Below are positions 44,334 through 53,461 of a stretch of DNA of 64,000 nt, in pieces. The notes under the pieces are model-generated. The model saw only the letters and a list, made by a program, of their open reading frames with translations, made no database searches and was not told the origin of the DNA. The position numbers were made by a program, and so were the translations under genes. Position 1 is the first letter of the stretch, and each line of letters begins with the position of its first letter. This stretch comes from Demequina pelophila (GTDB taxonomy: Bacteria > Actinomycetota > Actinomycetes > Actinomycetales > Demequinaceae), in assembly GCF_000971175.1 (NCBI RefSeq), contig NZ_BBLY01000004.1:430298-494297 (forward strand). Direction: 5' to 3'.

Positions 44334-45698
44334 GTGGGGTTCTACGTCGAGATGGTGCGGCCTGGCGATCCGTATGGTCCTCGTGCTGCGCGCCGCGATG
44401 TGCCGTATCGGGCGTACGTGCCGGAGTTCATCGTGGACCTTGAGTACCAGCCACAGGGTGCAGCTGCTGAGGCGCTGATTGCTGCGGCGGAGCAGGCGAG
44501 CCGCCTCGACGCGCGCGCTGAGGGGTCACAGGCGCGCATTTCGCGGTTGATGGGGCTCTTGTGCCGTAGTGAGGGTGTGGGGTCTTCGACGATCGAGGGC
44601 TATCGGACATCGATGGCGAAGATCGTGACCGCGGAGGCGACTGGGGAGTCGCCGCATTCGCCGACGACAGCCACGATCATCCGTGACGGGATTCGTGCGG
44701 TCGAGGAGACTCTGGCAAGTCTCGGTGACCCCGCGACGGCGTTGACGCCGGCCGCGATCGAGCAGGTCCAGCGGAATCTGATGCGCAACCAGCGCACTGC
44801 GCTGCAGGGGTACCGGACGGGGCCGGTGCAGGTGGGTGGCGATGCGACGGACCCGAATACGGCTGACTTCGTGCCACCGCCGGCTGACCGGGTCTCCGAC
44901 CTGATGGATGACCTGTGCGCGTTCATGGCGCGCACCGATGAGGCGCTTCACCCGATCGTGCGGGCGGCGATTGCTCATGCCCAGTTCGAGACGATCCACC
45001 CGTTCCCTGACGGCAACGGCCGGGTAGGCCGCTCGTTGATTCAGGCGATGCTGCGTCGTGAGGGAGTGACGGCAACCGCGATCCTGCCGGTCTCGCTGGC
45101 GATCGCGGACTCTGACGAGTCGCGGCGTGCGTACGTGAGAGCGCTCGACGCGCTGCGTGGTGATGAGACGGGCGCGGCCGACTTGGATCTGGTGGTGGCG
45201 ACGTTCGCCGACTTCGTGTCGCATGCGGCGGGGCGGGCGATGAAGTTGATCGACGCGGCTGACCGTGTGTACGACGAGCTCGTGGCTACCGTGAACGCGA
45301 ACACGCGTGCAAATGCGGCGGCGCGCGGGCTCGTGGACGTGGTGGCCGCCCACGTGGGGGTGACGGTGGCGGCGGCAGCCGCTGATGCCGGTGTGACGGA
45401 GCAGACTGCCCGCAATGGTCTCGAGCGGATGTGTGAGTTGGGGCTGGTCGAGCATCGCTCAGGCGGCCGTTTCGGCAAGGTCTACTTCTCGCCAGCGCTG
45501 ATCGCTCTGTTGGAGGACGCGAGCGGCGCGCCGGTGGTCGACACCGCCGACATGGCCGGCACGGCTGCCACCACGGCGGCCGTGGGCGCAGGCCGCGGAA
45601 GGCCGCGCAAGGGCCCCCGCTGCGGCAAGCCGCTGCGGACAGGCGGCACGTGCATGCGCAGCGAGAGCCACACCGGCGGTTGCCGCGGCAGGCCGTGA
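44334..45698 (+). CDS. Fic-domain protein with inhibitory helix, winged helix, AT-hook and Cys-rich tail
   Basis: A 454-aa class II Fic protein. SSTIEG (84-89) is the N-terminal inhibitory motif whose Glu blocks ATP, and HPFPDGNGR (222-230) is an intact catalytic loop with catalytic His222 for AMP or nucleotide transfer to target proteins. A winged-helix DNA-binding region follows (about 335-390). The tail has an AT-hook-like GRGRPRKG (about 420-427) and a Cys/His set (CGKPLRTGGTCMR...HTGGC) that could bind zinc. Codon use is richer in T/A third positions than its neighbours, which suggests transfer. The GTG start lacks a strong ribosome-binding site. Confidence 0.9.
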   Translation: MGFYVEMVRPGDPYGPRAARRDVPYRAYVPEFIVDLEYQPQGAAAEALIAAAEQASRLDARAEGSQARISRLMGLLCRSEGVGSSTIEGYRTSMAKIVTAEATGESPHSPTTATIIRDGIRAVEETLASLGDPATALTPAAIEQVQRNLMRNQRTALQGYRTGPVQVGGDATDPNTADFVPPPADRVSDLMDDLCAFMARTDEALHPIVRAAIAHAQFETIHPFPDGNGRVGRSLIQAMLRREGVTATAILPVSLAIADSDESRRAYVRALDALRGDETGAADLDLVVATFADFVSHAAGRAMKLIDAADRVYDELVATVNANTRANAAARGLVDVVAAHVGVTVAAAAADAGVTEQTARNGLERMCELGLVEHRSGGRFGKVYFSPALIALLEDASGAPVVDTADMAGTAATTAAVGAGRGRPRKGPRCGKPLRTGGTCMRSESHTGGCRGRP

Positions 45699-46198
45699 CG
45701 AGGCGGGGCGGGTGCCGACTCCTGCCCCGTGAAGGCGCGCAGCTACCGGGAATCGAGTGCGCAGACGGTGCGCAACTGGGCCCACCCGGCGCCGAGCAGG
45801 AGGAAGCAGAGGTCTCTTCCGCGCGCCCGTCGCTGGCCGACAAGCAGGAGAGTCGTGGCCCCGTACCTGCGGACGCGATCGTGCCCTCGCGGTCTTGGGG
45901 CCCCGCGGACCGGCCTGTCGCTGAGCGCCTGCCCCAACGTCATGGAGAAGACGTCGAGGTTTCACAGAGGGGAAACCCCTGGCCCTCTGTATCCACGCAG
46001 GTAGATCCCAAGCGCGAGGATGTCGCCAGCGGAATCCTCGCGATTGCTTGCGAAGGTGTTCACGATTGGGAAGCTCAGGGCGGTGATGTCACTCTTCAAG
46101 GGTGGTGGGGCCGCCTTGAGTCGTCTCCGGCGGTCACCCCGGGTGCCCGCCGCTGTCGGCGAGGTCGCTCGTGGCGGGGAGTGGTCGAGGCGTCGCCC
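45699..46198. other. 500-bp gene-free stretch of atypical composition
   Basis: No recognisable gene. Short frames on both strands (for example a minus-strand frame through about 46000-46110 reading SFPIVNTFASNREDSAGDIL) look partly protein-like but have no start and no familiar motif. They may be remains of decayed genes between the fic island and the LacI regulator. No tRNA, clear hairpin or repeat was seen. Confidence 0.4.
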
Positions 46199-47173
46199 TC
46201 ACGTGGACTCGCGCTTGACCAGGCTGAACCCCATGGCGGGTGCCGATGCGGACGTCTCGCGGTCATGGATCGTGCCAGGCGTCGGCGTGGGGCCTTCGGG
46301 GCGCGCTACCACAGTGGTGAGCGGCGGCCAGGCTGCGGCCGCGAGAGCGAGATCGTCGACGCCGATCACGGCGAGATCCTCGGGCACGCGCAGCCCGAGC
46401 CGGTGCGCCGCCTGGAGCACGACCAGCGCGACCTCGTCGTTGTACGCCGCCACCGCGGTGGGGCGAGGATCCTCGGCCCGCGCCCGTGCGAGCGCATCCA
46501 CGAGAGCAACACCCTGATCCAGGTCGCGCACGGACATGCCGTGACCTGCGGCGGCTTCGATCAGGCCGTCGCGGCGTGCCGCGTTCGTGCGCGCCAGGGC
46601 GGGATCGGATGCGCCGGCGTATGCGACCCGAACGTGCCCGCCGGCGGCCAGATGCTCCGCCTGGACGCGCGCGGCCGCGGCGATGGTCGCGTCGAAGTCC
46701 GCGTGCGATCCCACCAAGTCGATCACGCGTTCGACGCCGGTGGCGCGCAGGGCGGCTGCGACGTCGTCGGGCACTCGCGTCGCGGTGACCACGGCGAACG
46801 GCGACAGCGAGCGGGCGAGGCGGATCAGGCGTTCGAGTGCATCGTCTCCCGAGGACTCGACCACGAGAGGGAGGTAGCCCCCCTCCTCGAAGTCGTGCGC
46901 CATCGCGCGCACGCCGTGGTCGATTGCCTCGCCGTGCGGGACCTGCCCCACGTCGATGAGCACCACCTTCGACTGGCCGCGTACCAGCGCCTGGGCGGCG
47001 GCCGAGGGCTCATATCCGATCGCCGCGGCGGCCGCGAGCACTCGCTCGCGCGTGGCCGGCGAGATGCTCTGGCGGGGATCGGAGTTGAGGACGTAGCTCA
47101 CCGTGGCGGCCGAGACACCGCTCTCCCGCGCGACGGCCGCCATGGTGGGTCGACCGGCGGCGCGGGAGCTCAT
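46199..47173 (-). CDS. LacI-family transcriptional regulator
   Basis: A 324-aa regulator. The N-terminal LacI HTH reads PTMAAVARESGVSAATVSYVLN (core VSAATVSYVLN), with the hinge RVLAAAAAIGYEPS, and a periplasmic-binding-protein-like effector domain follows. It is divergent from the MFS-GH3 operon and likely represses it until a glucoside binds. The start is taken as MSSRAAGRP at 47173, as a longer frame lacks a signal. The C-terminus (SLVKREST) matches family endings. Confidence 0.92.
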   Translation of the reverse strand: MSSRAAGRPTMAAVARESGVSAATVSYVLNSDPRQSISPATRERVLAAAAAIGYEPSAAAQALVRGQSKVVLIDVGQVPHGEAIDHGVRAMAHDFEEGGYLPLVVESSGDDALERLIRLARSLSPFAVVTATRVPDDVAAALRATGVERVIDLVGSHADFDATIAAAARVQAEHLAAGGHVRVAYAGASDPALARTNAARRDGLIEAAAGHGMSVRDLDQGVALVDALARARAEDPRPTAVAAYNDEVALVVLQAAHRLGLRVPEDLAVIGVDDLALAAAAWPPLTTVVARPEGPTPTPGTIHDRETSASAPAMGFSLVKREST

Positions 47174-47210
47174 CGCATCATCGTTCCACACGCCGGCCGC
47201 CTGCCTCGAA

Positions 47211-47238
47211 TTGACTTACTTAATCGCATAAGTACGAT
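47211..47238 (+). promoter_or_regulatory. Promoter of the glucoside operon with internal operator
   Basis: TTGACT (47211-47216) and TACGAT (47233-47238) are spaced by 16 bp. Between them lies ACTTA-N6-TAAGT (47218-47222, 47229-47233), an inverted repeat rare in this GC-rich context. A LacI dimer there would block RNA polymerase directly. Confidence 0.7.
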
Positions 47239-47291
47239 GGCCGCAGCGGGCACCGCAGCCCGTATCGCACATCAGCCTCAAAGGAGTGGCA

Positions 47292-48578
47292 GTGTCACAG
47301 CTCGATCAGGCGCCTCCCCCCGCGGCGGTCGCCGCGCCGGAGCGCCCCCGGGTCTCGAAGGGGACCGTCGCATCGTTCATGAGCGCCTACATGGGCGCGT
47401 ACCTCATCCTCATCGTCCCGCTGGTCACCACGCTCGCGATCCGCGTCGACGAGATCGCCCCGGACAACCGCGAGGCGTCGCTCGGCATCATCATGGGCAT
47501 CGGCGCGATGTGCGCGATGGTGTCCAACCCGATCATCGGCTCTCTGAGCGACCGCACGACCTCGCGCTATGGACGCCGTCGTCCGTGGGTCGTCGCCGGC
47601 GTGCTGGGCGGCATGCTGTCGGTGCTCGTCATGGCTTTTGGTCCATCGATCGTCCTGGTCGGCTTGGGCTGGGTCCTCACCCAGATCACCATGAACGCCG
47701 TGCTCGCGGCGCTAGCCGCTTTCATCCCCGACCGTGTGCCGGAAGAGCAGCGCGGCAAGGTCTCGGCGCTCGCGGGCATCGCGCAGCAGGTCACCCCGCT
47801 CGTGGGCCTCGCGATCGCGAACATCGCGCTCGCGCTCGGCGGCGGCACCGTGGGCATGTTCCTCGCGCCGGCCTTCATCGGACTCGTCATGGTGATGATC
47901 TACGCGATCCGGGTCGACGACCCCGCAATGTCCGCCGCGGGCCGTGAGCCCTTCCGCGTGCTCGACATCTTCAAGGCGTTCCTGTTCAACCCGCGCCAGC
48001 ACCCCGACTTCGGCTGGGCCTGGCTCGGCCGCTTCGTCATGACGCTCTCCTACGCGTCGCTGATGACCTACCAGGTGTACTTCATCAACGCGCGCTTCGG
48101 GATTCCGATCGCGGAGGTGGTGACCATCCAGCTGGCGATCATGGTGATGACCGCGACACTGCTCGCGCTCAGCGCCTCGGTCGCCGGCTCGCTCTCCGAC
48201 CGATTCAAGCGCCGCAAGGCTTTCGTGTTCTTCGCCTCCGCGCTCATCGCGGTGGGCCACGTGGTCACGGCGTTCTCCTTCTCGCTCCCCATGTTCTGGG
48301 TCGCGTCCGCCATCGGCGCGATCGCGATGGGCGCGTACTACGCCGTCGACCTGGCGCTGATCACCGACGTGCTCCCCGACAAGGAGGGCTCGGCCGGCAA
48401 GAACATGGGAATCGTCAACATCGCGAACGCCCTTCCCCAGTCCCTCGCACCCGCACTCGCGCCGTTCGCCCTCGCTATCGGCGGCGGCGACGCGAACTAC
48501 ACCGCGCTGTTCCTCATCGCTGCCGTCATCGGCGTGCTGGGGGCGCTGACCGTCATTCCGATCAAGGGAGTCCGCTGA
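47292..48578 (+). CDS. MFS sugar transporter (SLC45/GPH-like)
   Basis: A 428-aa, 12-segment transporter with the cytoplasmic loop SDRTTSRYGRRRPWVVAG typical of GPH- and SLC45-type glycoside symporters, and SDRFKRRKAF in the second half. AAGGAG at 47281-47286 places the start at GTG 47292, not at the in-frame GTG two codons earlier. The downstream beta-glucosidase starts 1 bp after its stop, so it likely imports the glucoside that enzyme cleaves. Confidence 0.88.
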   Translation: MSQLDQAPPPAAVAAPERPRVSKGTVASFMSAYMGAYLILIVPLVTTLAIRVDEIAPDNREASLGIIMGIGAMCAMVSNPIIGSLSDRTTSRYGRRRPWVVAGVLGGMLSVLVMAFGPSIVLVGLGWVLTQITMNAVLAALAAFIPDRVPEEQRGKVSALAGIAQQVTPLVGLAIANIALALGGGTVGMFLAPAFIGLVMVMIYAIRVDDPAMSAAGREPFRVLDIFKAFLFNPRQHPDFGWAWLGRFVMTLSYASLMTYQVYFINARFGIPIAEVVTIQLAIMVMTATLLALSASVAGSLSDRFKRRKAFVFFASALIAVGHVVTAFSFSLPMFWVASAIGAIAMGAYYAVDLALITDVLPDKEGSAGKNMGIVNIANALPQSLAPALAPFALAIGGGDANYTALFLIAAVIGVLGALTVIPIKGVR

Positions 48579-48579
48579 C

Positions 48580-50835
48580 ATGACCCACCACACCATCCAC
48601 CCCACAGTCGCCGTGCTCACGCTCGAGGAGAAGGCCACGTTGGTCTCCGGCGCCAGCTTCTGGAACACCGAGGACGTCGAGCGCGTGGGCATCCGCGGCG
48701 CGCTGATGACCGACGGCCCGCACGGCGTGCGCCTCCAGCGCACCTCCGCCGACAACCTGGGCATCTTCGACTCGGAGCCCGCGACCGGCTTCCCCACGGC
48801 CTGCGCCACGGCGTCGACCTGGGACCCGGAGCTTCTCGAGGCGATGGGCGAGGCGCTCGGCCGCGAGTCCCGCGCGCTCGGCGTCGACGTGCTACTCGGC
48901 CCCGGCGTCAACATGAAGCGCTCGCCGCTGTGCGGGCGCAACTTCGAGTACTTCTCGGAGGACCCGTTCCTCGCCGGCCGCATGGCGGCCGGGCTGGTGC
49001 GCGGCATCCAGTCCACGGGCACGGGCGCCTCGGTCAAGCACTTCGCGGCGAACAACCAGGAGAAGGACCGTTTCCGCGTCAGCGCGAACGTGGACGAGCG
49101 CACCCTGCGCGAGATCTACCTACCCGCCTTCGAGCACGTCGTCACCGAGACCCAGCCCGCCACGGTCATGTGCGCGTACAACCGCCTCAACGGCGTGTAC
49201 GCGTCGCAGCACCGCTGGCTGCTCACCGAGGTCCTGCGCGACGAGTGGGGCTTCGAGGGCTACGTCGTCTCCGACTGGGGCGCCGTGGTTGACCCTGTCG
49301 CCGCCGTGGCCGCCGGCCTGGACCTCGAGATGCCCTCGCCGGGCGAGGCGAGCGCCACGCGCATCGTCGCCGCGGTGAACGACGGCACGCTCGACGTCTC
49401 GCTGCTCGACCTGGCCGTGTCGCGGATCCTTACCGTCCACGACCGCCTCCGCGAGACCCAGGCGGAGACCACGCCCGACTTCGACGCGCACCACGCGCTC
49501 GCCCGCCGCATCGCGGCGGACAGCACCGTGATGCTCGCGAACGACGGCGACCTGCTGCCGCTCGACGCTGCCGCCGGCGGTGCCATCGCGCTGGTGGGCG
49601 AGTTCGCCCGCGAGCCGCGCTTCCAGGGCGCGGGCAGCTCGTTCATCAACCCGACCCGCCTTGACCGCGCAGTCGACACGATCGCCGAGGCGACCTCGCG
49701 TGAGGTGGTCTTCGCGCCCGGCTACCGCATCGACGGCACGCCCGACGCGAAGCTGGTGCGCGAGGCCGTGGCCGCCGCCGAGCGGGCGGAGGCCGTGGTC
49801 CTGTTCCTGGGCCTGCCCGCGAAGTGGGAGTCCGAGGGCTTCGACCGCGAGCACATGCACCTTCCCGCGGACCAGGTGGCACTGCTCGAGGCGCTGGCGG
49901 CGGTCAACCCGTCCATCATCGTGGTGCTGTCCAACGGCGGCGTGGTGACGCTCGACGGCGTCGCGGGCCGTGCGCCCGCGATCCTCGAGACCTGGCTGTC
50001 CGGCCAGGCAGGGGCGTCCGCTGTCGCGGACATCGTGTTCGGCGCCGCCGAGCCCGGCGGCCGCCTGGCGGAGACCATCCCGTTCCGCCTCGAGCACAAC
50101 CCCGCGCACCTCAACTGGGCGGGCACGGGACTCGAGGTGAACTACGGCGAGCGCGTCTACATCGGCTACCGCTGGTACGACGCCACGGACCGCGACGTCG
50201 CGTACCCGTTCGGCCACGGACTCGGCTACACGACCTTCCGGTACGACGACCTCGCGGTGACGGTGCAGGACCCGGCCGTCGCCGAGGCGATCGTCGAGGT
50301 CTCGGTCACCAACGTGGGCGAGCGTGCCGGCGCCGAGGTGGTCCAGGCCTACGTGGGCGACCCCGAGTCGGCCGTCGACCGCCCGGTGCGCGAGCTCAAG
50401 GGCTTCGCGAAGGTCCGGCTGGAGCCGGGCGAGACCGCACGCGTGCGCATCGAGCTCGATCGTCGCGCTTTCGCCTACTGGGGTGAGCGCGGCTGGACCG
50501 TCGACCCGGGTGCGTTCCTGGTTGAGGTCGGCGCCTCCTCGCGGGACATCCGTGCGTCGCAGCGGATCGTGCTCGACGTGGTGCCGGTCGTGGCGTCGCT
50601 GCGCCCCGACTCCTCGTTGCGCGAGTGGCTCGACCACCCGGTCGGCGGCCCCGTCATTCGCGCAGCGTTCGAGGCGATGGGGCCCATGGGTGAGGCCTTC
50701 ACCAGCGAGGAGATGCTCGCGATGATGGCCGACACCCCGATCAGCAACCTCATGAAGTTCGGCGGCAACACCGACGTCGAGGGCGCGGTTGCCGCGCTGC
50801 TGAGCCAGGTCGAGGAGGCCTCGGTCACCGCCTGA
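48580..50835 (+). CDS. Glycoside hydrolase family 3 beta-glucosidase
   Basis: A complete 751-aa GH3 enzyme with no signal peptide, hence cytoplasmic. The N-terminal barrel has KHFAANNQE and the nucleophile Asp232 in VVSDWG. The alpha/beta sandwich has GAGSSFINP and ESEGFDR with the probable acid/base Glu, and the Fn3-like domain has RPVRELKGFAKV. It hydrolyses beta-glucosides brought in by the upstream MFS transporter. It is a paralogue of the truncated gene at the window start. LacI controls the operon. Confidence 0.95.
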   Translation: MTHHTIHPTVAVLTLEEKATLVSGASFWNTEDVERVGIRGALMTDGPHGVRLQRTSADNLGIFDSEPATGFPTACATASTWDPELLEAMGEALGRESRALGVDVLLGPGVNMKRSPLCGRNFEYFSEDPFLAGRMAAGLVRGIQSTGTGASVKHFAANNQEKDRFRVSANVDERTLREIYLPAFEHVVTETQPATVMCAYNRLNGVYASQHRWLLTEVLRDEWGFEGYVVSDWGAVVDPVAAVAAGLDLEMPSPGEASATRIVAAVNDGTLDVSLLDLAVSRILTVHDRLRETQAETTPDFDAHHALARRIAADSTVMLANDGDLLPLDAAAGGAIALVGEFAREPRFQGAGSSFINPTRLDRAVDTIAEATSREVVFAPGYRIDGTPDAKLVREAVAAAERAEAVVLFLGLPAKWESEGFDREHMHLPADQVALLEALAAVNPSIIVVLSNGGVVTLDGVAGRAPAILETWLSGQAGASAVADIVFGAAEPGGRLAETIPFRLEHNPAHLNWAGTGLEVNYGERVYIGYRWYDATDRDVAYPFGHGLGYTTFRYDDLAVTVQDPAVAEAIVEVSVTNVGERAGAEVVQAYVGDPESAVDRPVRELKGFAKVRLEPGETARVRIELDRRAFAYWGERGWTVDPGAFLVEVGASSRDIRASQRIVLDVVPVVASLRPDSSLREWLDHPVGGPVIRAAFEAMGPMGEAFTSEEMLAMMADTPISNLMKFGGNTDVEGAVAALLSQVEEASVTA

Positions 50836-50841
50836 CCGCCG

Positions 50842-50908
50842 ACGGGCGTCGCCGTCGCTCCGCCAAGCTCTGTCCCCCGGCAGGCATAGGAGCGGCGGCG
50901 ACGCCCGT
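50842..50908 (+). terminator. Terminator of the glucoside operon
   Basis: ACGGGCGTCGCCGTCGCTCC (50842-50861) pairs with 50889-50908 over 20 positions with one G-U wobble. The loop is 27 nt. Confidence 0.8.
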
Positions 50909-51203
50909 TCGCGCGCGAAATCGGCGTCGCGCCATTGCCAAGGTGCTACAAAATGCGCTAAGACTGTGAACGTGGGCAAATAGGACAAAGTTCCCTCGCG
51001 TGGCGAGGGGCGAACGGTCGGCCCGCGGAGCGAGGGTACTTGCCGAGAGAGTGGCGTGACGCTTGCTTCTGGGGGCGGCGCGTGGTTCGGCTGAGGGGTC
51101 CAGAATCAGTTCGAATTGCGTGTCGATAGCGCCGGGTGTCGACAAGGGCGAGGCATCGGGCGGCCTGCAGTGACACGCGCGCCTGGGGGGGAAGGTCACG
51201 GAG
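50909..51203 (+). promoter_or_regulatory. Upstream region of the sugar-nucleotide dehydratase gene
   Basis: No gene is recognised. TTGCCA (50935-50940) and TAAGAC (50959-50964) with 18-bp spacing are a possible promoter, leaving a long leader of about 230 nt. GGGGGGGAAGG near 51185-51195 could be the ribosome-binding site. Confidence 0.4.
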
Positions 51204-52298
51204 TTGCCTCACGAGTACTTTGGCGATCCGGTGTTCGCCGGCAAGACGGTGTTCATCACGGGACACAGCGGATTCATCGGTGCGTGGCTGTGCACCGTGC
51301 TCGCGCATCAGGGCGCGACCGTCGTCGGCTACTCCGTCTCGGACGATCCGGACACCCGGGCCCGCGAGGAGTGGCTGGGCGAGCTTGGGATCACCCAGTT
51401 GCGCGGCGACGTCCGCGACAGCGCTGCAATGTGGGGGGCGATGCGGCTCATGGAGCCCGACATCACCTTCCACCTCGCCGCCCAGGCGTTGCTGTGTCGC
51501 GGGTTCGACGAACCTCACGCGACGTTCGACGTCAACCTCAACGGGTCGCTCAACGTGCTCGAGGCGGCGCGGATGGGCCTCACGGGCGCGCTCGTCCATG
51601 TCACCTCCGACAAGTGCTACGTCCCCATGGAGGACGCGGCGCAGGTCCTGACGGAGACGAGTCCGCTGGGCGGGCACACGCCCTATCCGTCGTCCAAGGC
51701 CATCGCGGAGATGCTCTTCGCCGAGTTCGCGCGCATGACGCGTTTCGATGGTGCCGCGAATCGGCTGGTGTCCGTCCGGCTCGGGAACGTCATCGGCGGC
51801 GGGGACTGGGCGGATCGACTGGTCCCCAACTGCCTCCGCGCGTTCCAGGAGGGGCGCGAGTTCTCCCTGCGCGATCCCGCGGCGGTCCGTCCCTATCAGC
51901 ACGTCCTCGACGTGGTCGCGGGGCTCGTGCTGCTGGGCGAGCGGCTGCTCGGCGCCGAGGCCGAGCTGGTCGATGCGTTGAACTTCGCGCCGCCCACGCT
52001 TGGTCACGCGTGCTCCGAGATGGTGGAGGAGCTCGCGCGCGCCTGGGGGCCGGACGCCCGGCTGGGCGTCGAGTGCGAGGCGTCCGCCTTCCCCGAGGAC
52101 AAGTTCCTGGTGCTCGACGGCTCGCGCGCGGCGGCGATGCTCGGCTGGCGCCATCGATTCGGCCTCGCGCAGTCCGCGGACCGCATCGTCGAGTGGGTGC
52201 GCATGGTGGAGGCCGGGGCGACGCCCGCCGAGGCGACGCACCGGCAGGTGGTCGACTACTACGCCGCCCGGGTCGCGACCAAGGCCGAGGCCGCCTAG
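51204..52298 (+). CDS. NAD-dependent sugar-nucleotide dehydratase (CDP-glucose 4,6-dehydratase-like)
   Basis: A 364-aa extended SDR with NAD motif TGHSGFIG, catalytic YPSSK, VTSDKCYVP and VRLGNVIGGGDWADRLVPN. The last two follow the CDP-glucose 4,6-dehydratase (RfbG) pattern and not GalE or RmlB. It would make a 4-keto-6-deoxy sugar for a surface glycan. It stands alone without other sugar-pathway genes. The start is TTG; no better in-frame start is upstream. Confidence 0.85.
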   Translation: MPHEYFGDPVFAGKTVFITGHSGFIGAWLCTVLAHQGATVVGYSVSDDPDTRAREEWLGELGITQLRGDVRDSAAMWGAMRLMEPDITFHLAAQALLCRGFDEPHATFDVNLNGSLNVLEAARMGLTGALVHVTSDKCYVPMEDAAQVLTETSPLGGHTPYPSSKAIAEMLFAEFARMTRFDGAANRLVSVRLGNVIGGGDWADRLVPNCLRAFQEGREFSLRDPAAVRPYQHVLDVVAGLVLLGERLLGAEAELVDALNFAPPTLGHACSEMVEELARAWGPDARLGVECEASAFPEDKFLVLDGSRAAAMLGWRHRFGLAQSADRIVEWVRMVEAGATPAEATHRQVVDYYAARVATKAEAA

Positions 52299-52337
52299 GG
52301 CACTCGCGCGCGAGGCGCGAAGGCCCCGCCCATGACT

Positions 52338-52367
52338 ACGGCCCGCCCCCAAGAGGGGGCGGGCCGT
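52338..52367. terminator. Bidirectional terminator between dehydratase and osmoprotectant operon
   Basis: ACGGCCCGCCCCC (52338-52350) pairs with GGGGGCGGGCCGT (52355-52367) over 13 bp with an AAGA loop, between convergent genes. Confidence 0.9.
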
Positions 52368-52385
52368 CCATCGTCCCCTAATCGG

Positions 52386-53393
52386 CTACCCGAGCGCGCC
52401 GTCCGAGGAGAAGACCAGCCCGACCATGACCTGACCCTGCTGGATCGCGGTCTTGGTGAGCGGGCCGCCCGCGTCGAGCGACTCGAACTGGACGATCTCG
52501 ATGCCGTACTCCTCCTCGAGGCCCAGGCCGCAGAAGGTGCGCTCGGGGCACTCCGGCGGGCCGCCCAGCGAGATCTCGCCGCAGGTCTCGGCGAGCTCCG
52601 TCAGCGAGGTCACCTCGTACTCGTCGGCGAAGTCCTGGGTGACGGCGAAGGCATTCTGGTCCTGCGCCTCCGAGGCGGCGCCGAACACCAGGCCCGACTC
52701 CTCGGCGAGGGGCTCCAGGGCCGCGACGGTCTCGGCGATGTCGCCCGAGGCCACGGGGTCCGCCTCGGCGCCGTTGATGGACCGGTTGAGGAACTCGGTG
52801 ACGGTGGCGGCGTACTCGGGCACGATGTCGACCTCGCCGCCGGTGAGCGCCGGCAGGTAGGTCTCGCGGTTGCCCACGGTGCGCACCTCGACGTCGAAGC
52901 CCGCGTCCTGCAGCACCGTCGCGTAGATCTCGCCCACGGTGATGTTCTCGGAGAAGTTCGCGGTGCCCACCACGAGCGAGCCCGAGCCGGTCGCGGGCGA
53001 GGTGATGCCCTCGGCCTCGACGAACGCGACCGCGGCCTCCTTGGAGGTCTGGCGGTCGATGTCGACGGCCTTGTTCAGCGCGATGAGGTCCTCGGTGGTG
53101 AGCACCGCGGAGACCGCGTCGAGCGCCGCGACCACCTCGTCGGAGGCGGCGTCCGCGTTGATCGCCGGGATCATGTTGTCAGAGTTCTGCAGCATCAGGT
53201 CGTCATCGAGGACCACGATCGACTCGCCCGGCACGGGCTGGCATTGAACGGCGGCCGCGGTGGCGTCGCCGGAGGTGCCGGTCGTGGCGTCGGAGGCGGC
53301 GTCCTCCGTCGCCTCGGTCTCGGACCCGGAGCCGCAGCCCGCGAGGATGAGGGCGGCGGCCGTGGCCGCCGCGAGCATTCCGGTGGTGCGCAT
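52386..53393 (-). CDS. Osmoprotectant (glycine betaine/choline) binding lipoprotein, permuted
   Basis: A 335-aa lipoprotein (lipobox LAGC) of the OpuAC/ProX family that delivers quaternary amines to the permeases encoded next. The order of segments is unusual. The part normally at the C-terminus (VVLDDDLMLQNSDNMIPAIN through DLIALNKAVDIDRQ) comes first. The usual N-terminal part (LVVGTANFSENITVGEIYA) follows, and the protein ends at VGLVFSSDGALG, where other members continue into VVLEDD. This is a circular permutation. I believe similar forms occur in other actinobacteria. Confidence 0.88.
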   Translation of the reverse strand: MRTTGMLAAATAAALILAGCGSGSETEATEDAASDATTGTSGDATAAAVQCQPVPGESIVVLDDDLMLQNSDNMIPAINADAASDEVVAALDAVSAVLTTEDLIALNKAVDIDRQTSKEAAVAFVEAEGITSPATGSGSLVVGTANFSENITVGEIYATVLQDAGFDVEVRTVGNRETYLPALTGGEVDIVPEYAATVTEFLNRSINGAEADPVASGDIAETVAALEPLAEESGLVFGAASEAQDQNAFAVTQDFADEYEVTSLTELAETCGEISLGGPPECPERTFCGLGLEEEYGIEIVQFESLDAGGPLTKTAIQQGQVMVGLVFSSDGALG

Positions 53394-53461
53394 GGTCTCT
53401 AACCTCCGTCGGTGATGTCCCTGGTGTCAACCCTGGTCCACGCGGGCCTATTTCGCCGGCC

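Noticed and set aside
50825-51199. A 124-codon minus-strand frame upstream of the dehydratase gene
   Set aside because: It overlaps the end of the GH3 gene and the terminator, has no motif, and looks like a by-product of G/C-rich sequence.
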